This document shows positions 17,575 through 25,417 of a stretch of DNA of 51,473 nucleotides, one piece after another. How positions within the stretch are numbered: position 1 is the stretch's first letter; each line of letters starts with the position of its first letter. Both the position numbers and the translations under genes were made by a program. Source of the DNA: Fimbriimonadia bacterium (GTDB taxonomy: Bacteria; Armatimonadota; Fimbriimonadia; Fimbriimonadales; JABRVX01); assembly GCA_039961735.1 (NCBI GenBank), contig JABRVX010000034.1, forward strand, positions 1 through 51,473. The letters are read 5' to 3'. A model generated the notes under the pieces. That model saw nothing but the letters and a program-made list of their open reading frames with translations. It searched no databases and had not been told where the DNA came from.

Positions 17575-17801
17575 CCGCATCCGCGATGATGTGCCGCAGG
17601 AAGGTAACCCGTCGGCAGGTGGAGCCACGTTCGACGCGTGGTCTGTGTGACGCGGGTCCCGACCTCGAGCAGATTCAGCCGCAGCGTGCATGAGAAGTCG
17701 GAATTGATTGGCGAGGGATCGGTGATAGTTGGTCCGGCCGGAGACCAGGTCCGGCTTCACCTCCTCGATGCGGTTCTCCACGCCGTCCCTTTGGGTAATG
17801 A
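17575..17801 (-). pseudogene. IS1380-family transposase remnant (C-terminal fragment)
   Basis: Translating the minus strand from about 17801 gives 'ITQRDGVENRIEEVKPDL' and then 'RTNYHRSLANQFRLLMHAAA', which matches the conserved 'ENRIKEL...DR.S.HRFWANQFRLLLHAAA' stretch of IS1380-type DDE transposases as I know it. The similarity then continues in another frame ('LLEVGTRVTQTTRRTWLHL', 'PTGYLPAAH'), so the remnant carries a frameshift or small deletion. The rest of the transposase is absent. The fragment ends a few bases from the stop codon of the pilin-like gene. No intact insertion-sequence ends were identified. Confidence 0.75.
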
Positions 17802-17807
17802 TTGCGG

Positions 17808-18587
17808 CTAGAGCGGATCGTAGGGGGTTTCGCTGTCGAAGGGGCCCATCCAGCCGAGGCCGTGGGCGGCGGGGTTGGCCCGGGGGTACACACCGCTCTT
17901 GACCACGGATCGTGCCAAGCGAGCCGCGCCGACGTGACCGTCCACGTAGCCCACCAGTACCCGGCCGGAGTGGCGGAAGTGGAGCGAGGGGTCCATCGAG
18001 TAAGGGCTGCCCATCCGGCGGAGCACTTCGTCGGGCGGCTCGAGGAAGGTGTACTCGGCAAGACCTTGGGGACTGCCGATATCGAGGGCACCGTCCGCGA
18101 ACATCGCCACCTGAGTTGCTCGCGCGATGCTGCCTTCTCTTCGCGACGTGTGATACGCCTCGGGCACGAAGCCCATGTCCCACACGTTGGAGCCAGCTGC
18201 GATGTAGTTGTATACGTAGCCGCCCGCGCCGAGGGAGAAGCCGATCTTCGTCGAGAATAGTGGACACTGGCGGAGGAGTCCGCCGTCCTTGAGGTAGGGG
18301 ACGAGCGGTCCGTCTTCTGGGACGAACCGCCCGTCCGAGCCCCGCACTCCGAACCACCGTCGGCGATTGGTCTCGTACAGGTCCTGTGCAGCGGGAACGT
18401 ACCTGCCGGTATCGCCTGCGTACATCAGGTTGGCCTGCACGAGTTGCCTTAGGTTGGCAGCGCACTTCGCGTCGTGGCTACGTTGCCGCGCTGATGCAAA
18501 CACGGGGAACAGGATGCCCGCCAGGATCGCGATGATGGCTATCACCACGAGCAGTTCGATCAACGTGAAAGCCCTTCTGCTATCCAC
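17808..18587 (-). CDS. Type IV pilin-like / DUF1559 H-X9-DG protein
   Basis: A 259-residue protein with a class III prepilin N-terminus 'RRAFTLIELLVVIAIIAIL' (cleavage expected before Phe, Glu5 present). The pseudopilin helix is followed by a globular domain ending in the H-X9-DG signature ('HSGRVLVGYVDGHVGAARL'). Such proteins abound in Planctomycetes and Armatimonadota and are processed by prepilin peptidase; their roles are mostly unknown. The GTG start at 18587 overlaps the end of the upstream gene by 8 bp, making this the third gene of the riboswitch-led operon. Its stop lies next to a transposase remnant, so a small C-terminal truncation is possible although the H-X9-DG motif is intact. 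Confidence 0.88.
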   Translation of the reverse strand: MDSRRAFTLIELLVVIAIIAILAGILFPVFASARQRSHDAKCAANLRQLVQANLMYAGDTGRYVPAAQDLYETNRRRWFGVRGSDGRFVPEDGPLVPYLKDGGLLRQCPLFSTKIGFSLGAGGYVYNYIAAGSNVWDMGFVPEAYHTSRREGSIARATQVAMFADGALDIGSPQGLAEYTFLEPPDEVLRRMGSPYSMDPSLHFRHSGRVLVGYVDGHVGAARLARSVVKSGVYPRANPAAHGLGWMGPFDSETPYDPL

Positions 18588-19368
18588 GTCCGCTCGGAGG
18601 CACCTCGTTCTTAGATTCGCCGCGGGGTACCGGCGTCGTTGTGAGCAGGCCTTCTGGGTGGACGATGGCGATCGCGTCCACCTCTGTGGACGACGGCCCG
18701 AAGATGGGGTGGAAGGAGTTCAGCGCGTGGGTGATGCGCACGAAGTGCACCTCCTTGAGAAAAACGCGCAGACCCGTCACCCAATCCACGGCCCAGTCGA
18801 GGTCCATCGCATCGCCGCCCGCGGAAACGGGGTCGATTCCCGGTGTCAGCGGGTCGTCGGGGATGAGAGGGTTACCGGTGTTGTCCGTCGGCGTACAGTC
18901 CGCATAGCTCCAGGGCACCTCTGGCTCGAACCAGCCATAGAAGTACGGGTCGAGCGGGAACGGAGGCAACGGGAAGCCGCGGAGCAGGTACCACCGGTCC
19001 GCCGCGCTCGGAACGCCGTTGCCATCCACATCCACTCCGACTTCGACGAATCCCGGCTCGCGCCATACCTGCAGCGGGTCTCCGCCCATGTAGAAGGCGT
19101 TGCCGAAGATGATGAAGTCCGGTCCGGGGCCGTTTCGGATAGGCCGGTCGAAGCCCACGGTCACGTAGCCTCCCCAGCCGAAGGAGAACAGGTCGCTGTT
19201 GTCGGGTACCGACGGTGTTGCGTTAGGCGACGGGTAGCCTAGCACTTTGGTCGCATCCACGTTGTATCCCGGCACGCCATTCACGCCGCTGTAGTCGAAC
19301 AGCTTGGTTGCGAAGTCGGACGGGCCGAAGATGCCTTGGTACAGGATAGCGAGCGCGGGGAGGATCAC
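18580..19368 (-). CDS. Predicted secreted surface protein with 'GPGPDFIIFGNAF' motif
   Basis: A 262-residue protein with a short hydrophobic N-terminus. The central 'GFDRPIRNGPGPDFIIFGNAF' resembles a motif ('GPGADFVVFENAF') that I recall from poorly characterised cell-surface proteins of several phyla. Downstream are an Asp-rich 'DVDGNGVPSAADRWYLLRG' (EF-hand-like) and 'DLDWAVDWVTGLRVFLKEVHFVRI', consistent with a single calcium-binding beta-sandwich. The GTG start overlaps the upstream stop by 4 bp (gtga), with 'aggaagc' as ribosome site, so translation is coupled. It is the second gene after the cobalamin-type leader. Function is unknown; a role in cobalamin capture is inferred only from context. 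Confidence 0.7.
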   Translation of the reverse strand: MILPALAILYQGIFGPSDFATKLFDYSGVNGVPGYNVDATKVLGYPSPNATPSVPDNSDLFSFGWGGYVTVGFDRPIRNGPGPDFIIFGNAFYMGGDPLQVWREPGFVEVGVDVDGNGVPSAADRWYLLRGFPLPPFPLDPYFYGWFEPEVPWSYADCTPTDNTGNPLIPDDPLTPGIDPVSAGGDAMDLDWAVDWVTGLRVFLKEVHFVRITHALNSFHPIFGPSSTEVDAIAIVHPEGLLTTTPVPRGESKNEVPPSGRG

Positions 19369-20312
19369 CTGCGCTTCCTCATGAGTGCGAGCGCGGGCAG
19401 AAGCAAGGCGATGGCTCCCGGCTCGGGTACCGGCGTTATGCCGAAGATGCCACCCACCTCGGTGAACGTGCCGTTCACCAACAGCAACCCCGTACCGGAG
19501 AAGGGCTCGAAGCCGGTACCCGTGTAGGCCAAGAAGGTTGGGAATGGCCAGGGGCCGCTAAAAGTACCCAGCGTCTCGCCGTTTATGGTGATGGTGGTGC
19601 CCGTCGTAGCGACGAGGTCGCCCTCGGTGTCGAACAGGATGTCCACCACACCGGAACCACCGCCTCCAGCCAACGAGATTGCTCCCAGGTAGCTCCCGTC
19701 CGAGGCGAAGCGATGGACTAGACCCGGGTTGCCCATGAAGAAGGGATCGTTGTTATCGGCGACATAGAGAACGTCGTTCAGGAAGGCAACGCCCCCTAGA
19801 TAGCCGGTGCCTAGGGAGGTGGCGAAGATGGTCGCGGTGCCGGACTGAACATGGTACACCGTCCCGGTTCCCGGATCGGTTGCGCCCGTAGCAAACAATT
19901 CGCCGCCGAAACCGAGGGTCAAACCGGAGATGCTCGGAATGGAACCGACCGGAGCCAGCGCCGTGACGGTCGTTCCCACCGAAGCGTAAACGGTGTCCAT
20001 GTCACCGTTCTCGGCGATGAAAAGGGTGTCGTCGTCTTGCCAGGTCAGCGCCGCCAAGAACTGCCAGTTGTGGCCGCTCGGAGCGGTGATAGTGTAGAGC
20101 AGGTTCCGCCCGGGAAGGACGCTGTCGAACACGCGTACCACGGCGCCTCCACCGAAGGCATCTTCGCCCACGGCGAGCTTGCCGGAAGGTGAGACAGCGA
20201 TGGCGGAACCGTTGATGTCGAGATCGACCGTGCGATAGCCGATTGCAGGGGTGAATGCATTGACCGTAACGGCGACGGCCGCGCATAGCGTGATGGCCAG
20301 TACTCGATTCAT
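19365..20312 (-). CDS. Secreted beta-propeller-like protein with PEP-CTERM tail
   Basis: A 315-residue exported protein: signal peptide at residues 1 to about 19 ('MNRVLAITLCAAVAVTVNA'); then five to six repeats in NHL/SMP-30/YncE style ('AIAVSPSGKLAVGED', 'LAALTWQDDDTLFIAEN', 'LTLGFGGELFATG', 'GVAFLNDVLYVADN', 'DILFDTEGDLVATTG'); then a PEP-CTERM sorting tail 'VPEPGAIALLLPALALM' ending in basic residues. PEP-CTERM tails are processed by exosortase, which is not in this window. The ATG at 20312 has 'taggaga' upstream. It is the first gene of a three-gene operon with overlapping ends, led by a B12-type riboswitch. This recalls BtuG, the surface YncE-like propeller of Bacteroidetes that binds cobalamin, but no orthology can be claimed from sight. 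Confidence 0.8.
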   Translation of the reverse strand: MNRVLAITLCAAVAVTVNAFTPAIGYRTVDLDINGSAIAVSPSGKLAVGEDAFGGGAVVRVFDSVLPGRNLLYTITAPSGHNWQFLAALTWQDDDTLFIAENGDMDTVYASVGTTVTALAPVGSIPSISGLTLGFGGELFATGATDPGTGTVYHVQSGTATIFATSLGTGYLGGVAFLNDVLYVADNNDPFFMGNPGLVHRFASDGSYLGAISLAGGGGSGVVDILFDTEGDLVATTGTTITINGETLGTFSGPWPFPTFLAYTGTGFEPFSGTGLLLVNGTFTEVGGIFGITPVPEPGAIALLLPALALMRKRR

Positions 20313-20359
20313 GGTTCTCCTATGTATCGAGCCGGGCGCCGGTTCGGGAAACGGGGCAA

Positions 20360-20392
20360 ACGAAAACCCCGCTCCTCGCTTTGGGACGGGGT
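20360..20392 (-). terminator. Riboswitch-associated intrinsic terminator in the leader
   Basis: On the minus strand 'accccg' (20387-20392) pairs with 'cggggt' (20366-20371), followed immediately by ttttcgttt. It lies between the cobalamin-type aptamer and the first gene, about 50 bp before the ATG. This arrangement indicates transcriptional attenuation, with ligand binding expected to favour termination. Confidence 0.7.
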
Positions 20393-20557
20393 CTGCTAGA
20401 GCTGCTGCGCAGTCACCCTCTCAAGCGCGAAGAGGTTACCGTGACCGGCTGCGTGGTGGCGGTCGGGCTGAGCGAGGTTATCGCAACACCGTAGCGGCAC
20501 TGCGCCGGATTCTCACCGGCTTCCCCGTGGCCACGCAACCCAGCGATTTGCTTGTTG
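20393..20557 (-). promoter_or_regulatory. Cobalamin (B12) riboswitch
   Basis: The minus-strand leader contains the conserved adenosylcobalamin aptamer core: 'cacggggaagccggtg' then 'gagaatccggcgcagtgcc' and 'gctacggtg', matching the GGGAA..GGTG..AATCC..GC.G..CCGC.AC.GTG consensus with the expected P3-P6 spacing. The later B12 box is degenerate (near 'cagcccgaccgcc'). The aptamer is followed by a terminator hairpin and then, without another gene, by the propeller/PEP-CTERM operon. B12-loaded aptamers normally switch expression off, so the operon should be expressed when cobalamin is scarce. Boundaries are approximate; identification rests on the consensus core. Confidence 0.85.
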
Positions 20558-20562
20558 GAATT

Positions 20563-20568
20563 ATCATA
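20563..20568 (-). promoter_or_regulatory. Candidate -10 element for the riboswitch operon
   Basis: The minus strand reads tatgat at 20568-20563, placed so that transcription would start just before the aptamer. No convincing -35 hexamer is visible at 17 bp. Confidence 0.45.
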
Positions 20569-21047
20569 CCACAAACCTCCTCGCTATGGTCGAGGGTACG
20601 GGTTGGGGACTGTGCGAGCCCGCTCGCGCTTTTTCGCTGTCCATCTGGAGGGATGGGGACACTGACAAGGGCAATGCCTCCGTCAGCGAGAGTTTCGCGA
20701 CACTCGCTCGGAGAAATGAACTTAATCCCCGCCCTCTCCCTCCCGCATGCGCGAGGACGAGCTTCCGCTACATTCCACAAGGGGAAGGCAGGGTCTCTCC
20801 GTTACTCGGTCGCCCCAAGGGATGAGAGACAGAAAGAAAGCCGATTGCGCCGTTGGCGATTCTCTTGCATGCTCCGCGTGAGATCACAATCCAGCGTAGC
20901 GCTGCAACTCCCGTACGGCGGGACATCCCCAGGGCACGGCTCTCGAATATCTCGCCAATGTCGCAGAGGTCGCCGGACTGCCACCCACAACGTGTATCCG
21001 CCTGAGCCGAATTTCGCGAATCGCCGAGCATTTCACTTGACAATTTG
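20569..21047. other. Intergenic region between divergent riboswitch operon and greA
   Basis: About 480 bp without a credible gene. The only structure noted is a hairpin at 20678-20713 (ctccg/cggag outer stem, agcgag/ctcgct inner stem, 2-nt bulge). Open frames crossing this stretch also run through the riboswitch and show no family resemblance. Confidence 0.5.
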
Positions 21048-21076
21048 TTGACAAACCGGCGGTACTGTGTCAAAAT
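21048..21076 (+). promoter_or_regulatory. Candidate promoter for greA-lysS
   Basis: ttgaca at 21048-21053, 17-bp spacer, caaaat at 21071-21076 (4 of 6 to the -10 consensus). A second ttgaca lies 11 bp upstream at 21037-21042, forming a direct repeat. A start about 80 bp before the greA ATG would result. Confidence 0.5.
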
Positions 21077-21159
21077 GCCGTTCTCCCGTAGTCCCACCCA
21101 CCACCGCTGAGGCGACTGAGAGGCTGTCGCCCGACGAAGGACCACGAAAGGTACCAGTC

Positions 21160-21648
21160 ATGACTGAGGAAGGCGTCGTGTTGTTAACCGAAAAGGGCTA
21201 CAAGCGGCTCAGTGATGAGCTGGCCCAGCTTACCGGCGTCAAGCGTCCCGAGATAGCCGAGCGAATCCGTGCTTCGAAGGAGCAGGGCGAGTTCGCCGAC
21301 GACAACTCGGAGTTCGAGGAAGCCAAGCGCGAGCAGGCTCTCGTAGAGAGCCGAATCGCCGAGCTCAAGGAATTGCTCAGTTCGGCGCAGAAGCTCTCTA
21401 TGCGCAACATTCCGACGGACCACGTCGGTATCGGCTCGGTGGTGGTCCTCAGGAACCTGAAGAAGCGCAGCGAGATACTCGAAGTTCGGGTCGTCACCGT
21501 GTTCGAGGCCGACCCAGACGAAGGCTCGATCTCCTCGGACAGCCCGTGGGGACAGGCGCTGATGGATCGTGCTGTCGGCGACAAGGTCGTCATCAATGCG
21601 CCCGCCGGGCAACTGCACTACGAGATCATCGAAATCAGGAAGAAGTAG
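21160..21648 (+). CDS. greA: Transcription elongation factor GreA
   Basis: A 162-residue cytoplasmic factor that inserts an N-terminal coiled coil into the secondary channel of RNA polymerase and stimulates cleavage of backtracked transcripts. The coiled coil (about residues 10-80) shows 'LTEKGYKRLSDELAQL' and 'SKEQGEFADDNSEFEEAKREQA', with the conserved acidic tip Asp/Glu. The C-terminal FKBP-like domain contains 'SSDSPWGQALMDRAVGDKVVI'. The ATG at 21160, with 'gaaagg' upstream, fits family length; the 31 in-frame codons upstream are not conserved. lysS begins 8 bp after the stop, the same pairing of genes as in many bacteria. Confidence 0.97.
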   Translation: MTEEGVVLLTEKGYKRLSDELAQLTGVKRPEIAERIRASKEQGEFADDNSEFEEAKREQALVESRIAELKELLSSAQKLSMRNIPTDHVGIGSVVVLRNLKKRSEILEVRVVTVFEADPDEGSISSDSPWGQALMDRAVGDKVVINAPAGQLHYEIIEIRKK

Positions 21649-21656
21649 GCGAGCCT

Positions 21657-23159
21657 ATGGGCAAGGTGACCGAGGCAGTCGGTGAGAGAGAGGTCCGACT
21701 AGCCAAGCTCGCGGCGCTCCGAGAGATGGGGCGTGACCCCTATCGGATCGAACGGTTCGACCGCACACATCTGCTCCAAGAGGTGCACGACTGTTTTGCA
21801 CGACTCGAGGGCCAGCCCGTTGCGGTTGCGGGCAGAGTGGTGTCGCACCGGTCCATGGGCAAGGTCGCGTTCGTACACCTATCCGACGCGACCGGCAAGC
21901 TGCAAATCTATTTCCGCAAGGATGACCTACCCGACGACTGGCCGGTAGTCGAGCAGGTTGACATCGGCGACTTGGTAGGGGTGCACGGCGAACCATTCGT
22001 CACGCGAACCGGGGAGCAGAGCGTGCACGCCCGCAAAGTGGACGTGCTGGCTAAGTGCCTGCAGACCCTTCCGCTCGGCAAGGAGAAGGAAGGGCATCAG
22101 TGGTACGGATTTCACGACCGAGAACAACGCTATCGCCATCGTCACCTCGACCTGATCGCGAACCGAGAATCCTTCGAGCGGCTCGTCGCCCGTTCTAGGA
22201 TGGTCTCGGCTGTACGGGCGTTCCTGGACTCTGAAGGATTCTTGGAGGTCGAGACTCCCGTGTTGCAGTACGAAGCGGGAGGAGCGGCAGCGCGTCCGTT
22301 CATCACGCACCACAACGCGCTGGGCGTGGACCTCAAGCTCCGCATTTCTCTGGAGCTGTATTTGAAACGCCTGGTGATCGGTGGCATCGAGAAGGTGTAC
22401 GAGGTGGGTCGGGTGTTTCGCAATGAGGGGATTTCCACCAAGCATTTGCCCGAGTTCACGCTGCTGGAGTTGTATCAGGCGTACGTTCAGCTCGAAGACA
22501 TCATGACTCTGACGGAGAGATTGTTCCACCACGTAGCAGTCACCTGTTTCGGCGGCCCCGTGGTGAAGGTGGGCGATGCGGAGATTGACTTCTCTAAGCC
22601 GTGGCACCGCATGAAGCTGACCGACGCAATCGAAGAGCGCACGGGGGTCGGCAAGGAGGCGTTCGCCTCGTTGGAGAGTGCCAAGAAGGCTGGGGAGTCG
22701 CTCGGCCTGGATATGAGCACAGAGACCCTACCCGGCGGCATCATGGAGAAGCTGATGGAGCGGTTCGTCCAGCCGCACCTGATCCAGCCAACCTTCCTGA
22801 CCGACTATCCGCTCGACACTTCGCCGTTGGCCAAAAAGACGCAGGAGGACCCACGTTTCGTAAGGCGTTTCGAAGGCTTCGTGATGCGCCAGGAGGTGGC
22901 CAATGCCTTCAGCGAGCTGAACGATCCGATAGACCAGCGAGAGAGACTGATGCTGCAGGCAGCACAGCGAGAAGCCGGAGACGCAGAAGCGCATCCTTTG
23001 GACGAGGAGTTCGTTTACGCAATGGAAGCCGGCATGCCGCCCGCGGGCGGACTGGGGATCGGCCTGGATCGCATGGCCATCGTGCTGAGTGGCGCAGGTT
23101 CGATTCGCGACGTAGTGTTCTTCCCCACCCTGCGCCCCGAAGACCAGTCGGACGGCTAG
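21657..23159 (+). CDS. lysS: Lysyl-tRNA synthetase, class II
   Basis: A 500-residue cytoplasmic enzyme charging tRNA-Lys. The N-terminal OB-fold anticodon-binding domain (about 50-150) includes 'VAGRVVSHRSMGKVAFVHL'. The class II catalytic domain follows, with motif 1 'FLEVETPVLQ', motif 2 'YEVGRVFRNEGISTKHLPEF' and motif 3 'GGLGIGLDRMAIVL'. Length and order are normal. The ATG at 21657 is preceded by 'aagtaggcgag' and lies 8 bp after greA. No clear terminator is visible in the 138-bp gap before the convergent deoB, beyond a weak 5-bp stem around 'gagggccctgag'. Confidence 0.97.
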   Translation: MGKVTEAVGEREVRLAKLAALREMGRDPYRIERFDRTHLLQEVHDCFARLEGQPVAVAGRVVSHRSMGKVAFVHLSDATGKLQIYFRKDDLPDDWPVVEQVDIGDLVGVHGEPFVTRTGEQSVHARKVDVLAKCLQTLPLGKEKEGHQWYGFHDREQRYRHRHLDLIANRESFERLVARSRMVSAVRAFLDSEGFLEVETPVLQYEAGGAAARPFITHHNALGVDLKLRISLELYLKRLVIGGIEKVYEVGRVFRNEGISTKHLPEFTLLELYQAYVQLEDIMTLTERLFHHVAVTCFGGPVVKVGDAEIDFSKPWHRMKLTDAIEERTGVGKEAFASLESAKKAGESLGLDMSTETLPGGIMEKLMERFVQPHLIQPTFLTDYPLDTSPLAKKTQEDPRFVRRFEGFVMRQEVANAFSELNDPIDQRERLMLQAAQREAGDAEAHPLDEEFVYAMEAGMPPAGGLGIGLDRMAIVLSGAGSIRDVVFFPTLRPEDQSDG

Positions 23160-23297
23160 CTCCCCGTGTTACAGCCCGCTGAGAAAGCTGAGGCCTGCAC
23201 AGTCGCCGATCTCCGTGCGTGACCCGAAGAGGGCCCTGAGTTCGGAGTTGAGCATTCGTTGCCGCTCGTTGGGGGGTGAAGTCGAGGGCACGGCGGC

Positions 23298-24506
23298 TCA
23301 GTCAAAGAAGAGCGGAGTATCGGTGGTGCGGAGGCCGAGTCGCTCCAAGAACGATTCGCCCATCGGCGAGGAGACCCCGAACGCCTCCGCCACGGTCGCC
23401 CCGACGTCCGCGAAGGTGCCGCGCGTTCCCAGGTCGCAACCCATAGCCAGCGACGGGCTGTACACCAGTAGCGGTGCGTACTCGCGGCTGTGGTCGGTGC
23501 TGGGGGTCGTCGGATCGTTGCCGTGGTCCGCGGTCAGGATGAGAAGGTCGGTCGGGTGCAATCGAGCCATCACATCGCCAAGCATGCCATCGAACTCGAT
23601 CAGGGCGCGGGCAAATCCCTCCACATTATTTCGGTGCCCGTAGAGCATGTCGAAGTCCTCGAAGTTCGCGAAGATGAACCTAGCATCTCCGTCCAACGCC
23701 CGCAGCAGCGCCTCGAGGTGCTCGTGGTTGTTGCGCGAACGCTCGCTGCTGGAGAAGCCACGCTCCGCGAATACTTCTCCCACGACGCCGATGGCATGGC
23801 ACTTGATGCCTGCCTCGGCAAGTGCGTCGATCACGTTTGGTGGAGCAGGAAGCGGGAAGTCCTTCCGATTACCTGTTCGCGTGAAGCTCGCAGCGCTCGT
23901 TCCGACGAATGGCCGAGCGATCACCCGCTGCACGTTGTGGGGCTCCACTAGCATTTCACGGGCGATTCGACAGCACTCGTATAGCCGTTCCAGCCCAAAG
24001 GCGTTCTCGTGGGCCGCGATCTGGAATACACTGTCCGCGCTCGTGTACAGAATGGGCCGTCCTGTGCGAACGTGCTCCTCTCCGAGTTGCCTGATGATCT
24101 CCGTTCCGGATGCGGCGACGTTGCCTAGCACCCGAGTGCCGATGGCCTTCTCGAATGCTGCCACGAGATCGGCCGGGAAGCCTTCCGGGTAGGTGGGAAA
24201 AGGATGCTTCGTATGAATGCCCATCATCTCCCAATGCCCGGTCACCGTGTCCTTACCCATGGATATCTCCTGCAACTTGCCGTAGCACCCGATGGGGTTG
24301 ACTTCTTTGTGCGGTGAGTAGAGTTGCGTGATGTGGCCCAATCCCAGCGACTGCAGATAGGGCAGCTTCAGACCACCGACCATGCGAGCGGTGTTGGCGA
24401 TCGTGTCGGGCCGGTTCACCCCGAAATCGCCGAACTGCGCGTAGTCGGGAGCCGCTCCCACGCCGCAGCCGTCCATCACCACCAAGATCACGCGCTGGAT
24501 AGGCAT
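23298..24506 (-). CDS. deoB: Phosphopentomutase
   Basis: A 402-residue cytoplasmic member of the alkaline phosphatase superfamily that interconverts ribose- or deoxyribose-1-phosphate and the 5-phosphate in nucleoside catabolism. It begins 'RVILVVMDGCGVGAAPDY' with the first metal Asp, contains 'TVTGHWEMMG' (phosphorylated Thr region), and ends with the metal ligands in 'LTADHGNDPTTPSTDHSREY'. The ATG at 24506 lies 5 bp after the lipid kinase stop; its ribosome site is poor, so translation may be coupled. The frame stays open far upstream, but that part is antisense-like read-through of the kinase gene and not conserved. Confidence 0.94.
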   Translation of the reverse strand: MPIQRVILVVMDGCGVGAAPDYAQFGDFGVNRPDTIANTARMVGGLKLPYLQSLGLGHITQLYSPHKEVNPIGCYGKLQEISMGKDTVTGHWEMMGIHTKHPFPTYPEGFPADLVAAFEKAIGTRVLGNVAASGTEIIRQLGEEHVRTGRPILYTSADSVFQIAAHENAFGLERLYECCRIAREMLVEPHNVQRVIARPFVGTSAASFTRTGNRKDFPLPAPPNVIDALAEAGIKCHAIGVVGEVFAERGFSSSERSRNNHEHLEALLRALDGDARFIFANFEDFDMLYGHRNNVEGFARALIEFDGMLGDVMARLHPTDLLILTADHGNDPTTPSTDHSREYAPLLVYSPSLAMGCDLGTRGTFADVGATVAEAFGVSSPMGESFLERLGLRTTDTPLFFD

Positions 24507-24511
24507 TACAA

Positions 24512-25381
24512 CTAGATTACCGCTTTGTGCGTCTTCACCTGCAGCACTTTGGGCAGTGCGCGGAGACTCTTCGCGACATTGGGCACAAGCTCCCCGTCGA
24601 GTTGGCAGTCGGGCTCGGGACCTTCGAATCGAAGTTGGAATTCCGCTGCTCGGAAGGTCCGGACGCGTTTGCTTCGATGAGCCAGTCCAAGCAGCGCCCA
24701 AGCCGCAACGTCCGCCAGCGGCGTGCCGGCCAGGTGTGAAGGTGTCACTACGAATAGGTCCAATAGCCCGTCCGCTAGGCTCGTATCCGGCATCGGCTTT
24801 CGCCACCCGGCGTAGCGGGGGCAGTTCACGGCCGCCACCAGCACAGCCTCGTCTTCGTACACACGCTTGCCTTCTGCGTCTATCACCACGCGCCATCGGT
24901 GCCGTCGGAACTGTTCGACCGATGCGGCCATTGCAAACGCCATGCGGCCCCACACCGGCTTCCACCCATCGGCGCGGGCGACCACGGCGGCATCCACCCC
25001 GAATCCCGCCGAGGCGACGAACAGCCGGTCGCCGCATTCGCCCAGGTCTATGGCCGTCGAGGCCTCGCCCATACAGATCCGCGCCGCGTCGGACGGATCG
25101 TGGACCGGGACGAACAACTCCCTCGCGAGCACGTTGCCTGTCCCGGCGGGGATTAGTCCCAGAGCAGCCTCGGAGCCGCGCAGCCCGTTTACAACGGAGT
25201 TGATCGTGCCGTCGCCCCCAACCGCCACCACGGTCTGATGGCGCCGAGCGAGCTCCCGAGCCTTGCTCTCGGCTTCCTCGGGGCTCTCGGTGACGACGAC
25301 TTCCGCCTCCTGAAACAGCCGATGCACCGGGAGATACCGAGCGCGCCGTGCCGCGCGGTTCCAGATCACACCCACGCTCAC
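24512..25381 (-). CDS. Diacylglycerol kinase-family lipid kinase
   Basis: A 289-residue cytoplasmic or membrane-associated kinase of the YegS/BmrU/DgkB family. The nucleotide-binding 'AVGGDGTINSVVNGL' and the 'LGLIPAGTGNVLARELF' loop are clear, followed by the beta-sandwich domain with 'DLGECGDRLFVASAGFGVDAAV' and 'DGLLDLFVV'. It phosphorylates diacylglycerol or a related lipid; exact substrate is not determinable. The start is GTG at 25381, without a good ribosome site, divergent from the PBP4 gene with only 36 bp between starts. deoB follows at once, so the two are probably cotranscribed. Confidence 0.92.
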   Translation of the reverse strand: MSVGVIWNRAARRARYLPVHRLFQEAEVVVTESPEEAESKARELARRHQTVVAVGGDGTINSVVNGLRGSEAALGLIPAGTGNVLARELFVPVHDPSDAARICMGEASTAIDLGECGDRLFVASAGFGVDAAVVARADGWKPVWGRMAFAMAASVEQFRRHRWRVVIDAEGKRVYEDEAVLVAAVNCPRYAGWRKPMPDTSLADGLLDLFVVTPSHLAGTPLADVAAWALLGLAHRSKRVRTFRAAEFQLRFEGPEPDCQLDGELVPNVAKSLRALPKVLQVKTHKAVI

Positions 25382-25417
25382 GGGGGAAGTATAGCGCTCG
25401 CACAGAACGCAAAGGGC

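Noticed and set aside
17563-18465. Long minus-strand open frame overlapping the pilin-like gene
   Set aside because: Most of it is the pilin gene in another frame. Only its C-terminal part, beyond the pilin stop, has meaning, as the transposase remnant.
20710-20830. C- and T-rich stretch 'gccctctccctcccgcatgcg' as a possible dispersed repeat
   Set aside because: It resembles repeats common in some environmental genomes, but only one degenerate copy is seen here and its inverse partner is not complete.
20251-21051. Long plus-strand open frame across the riboswitch and intergenic region
   Set aside because: It reads antisense through the cobalamin aptamer, shows no family resemblance and has unusual composition; treated as non-coding.
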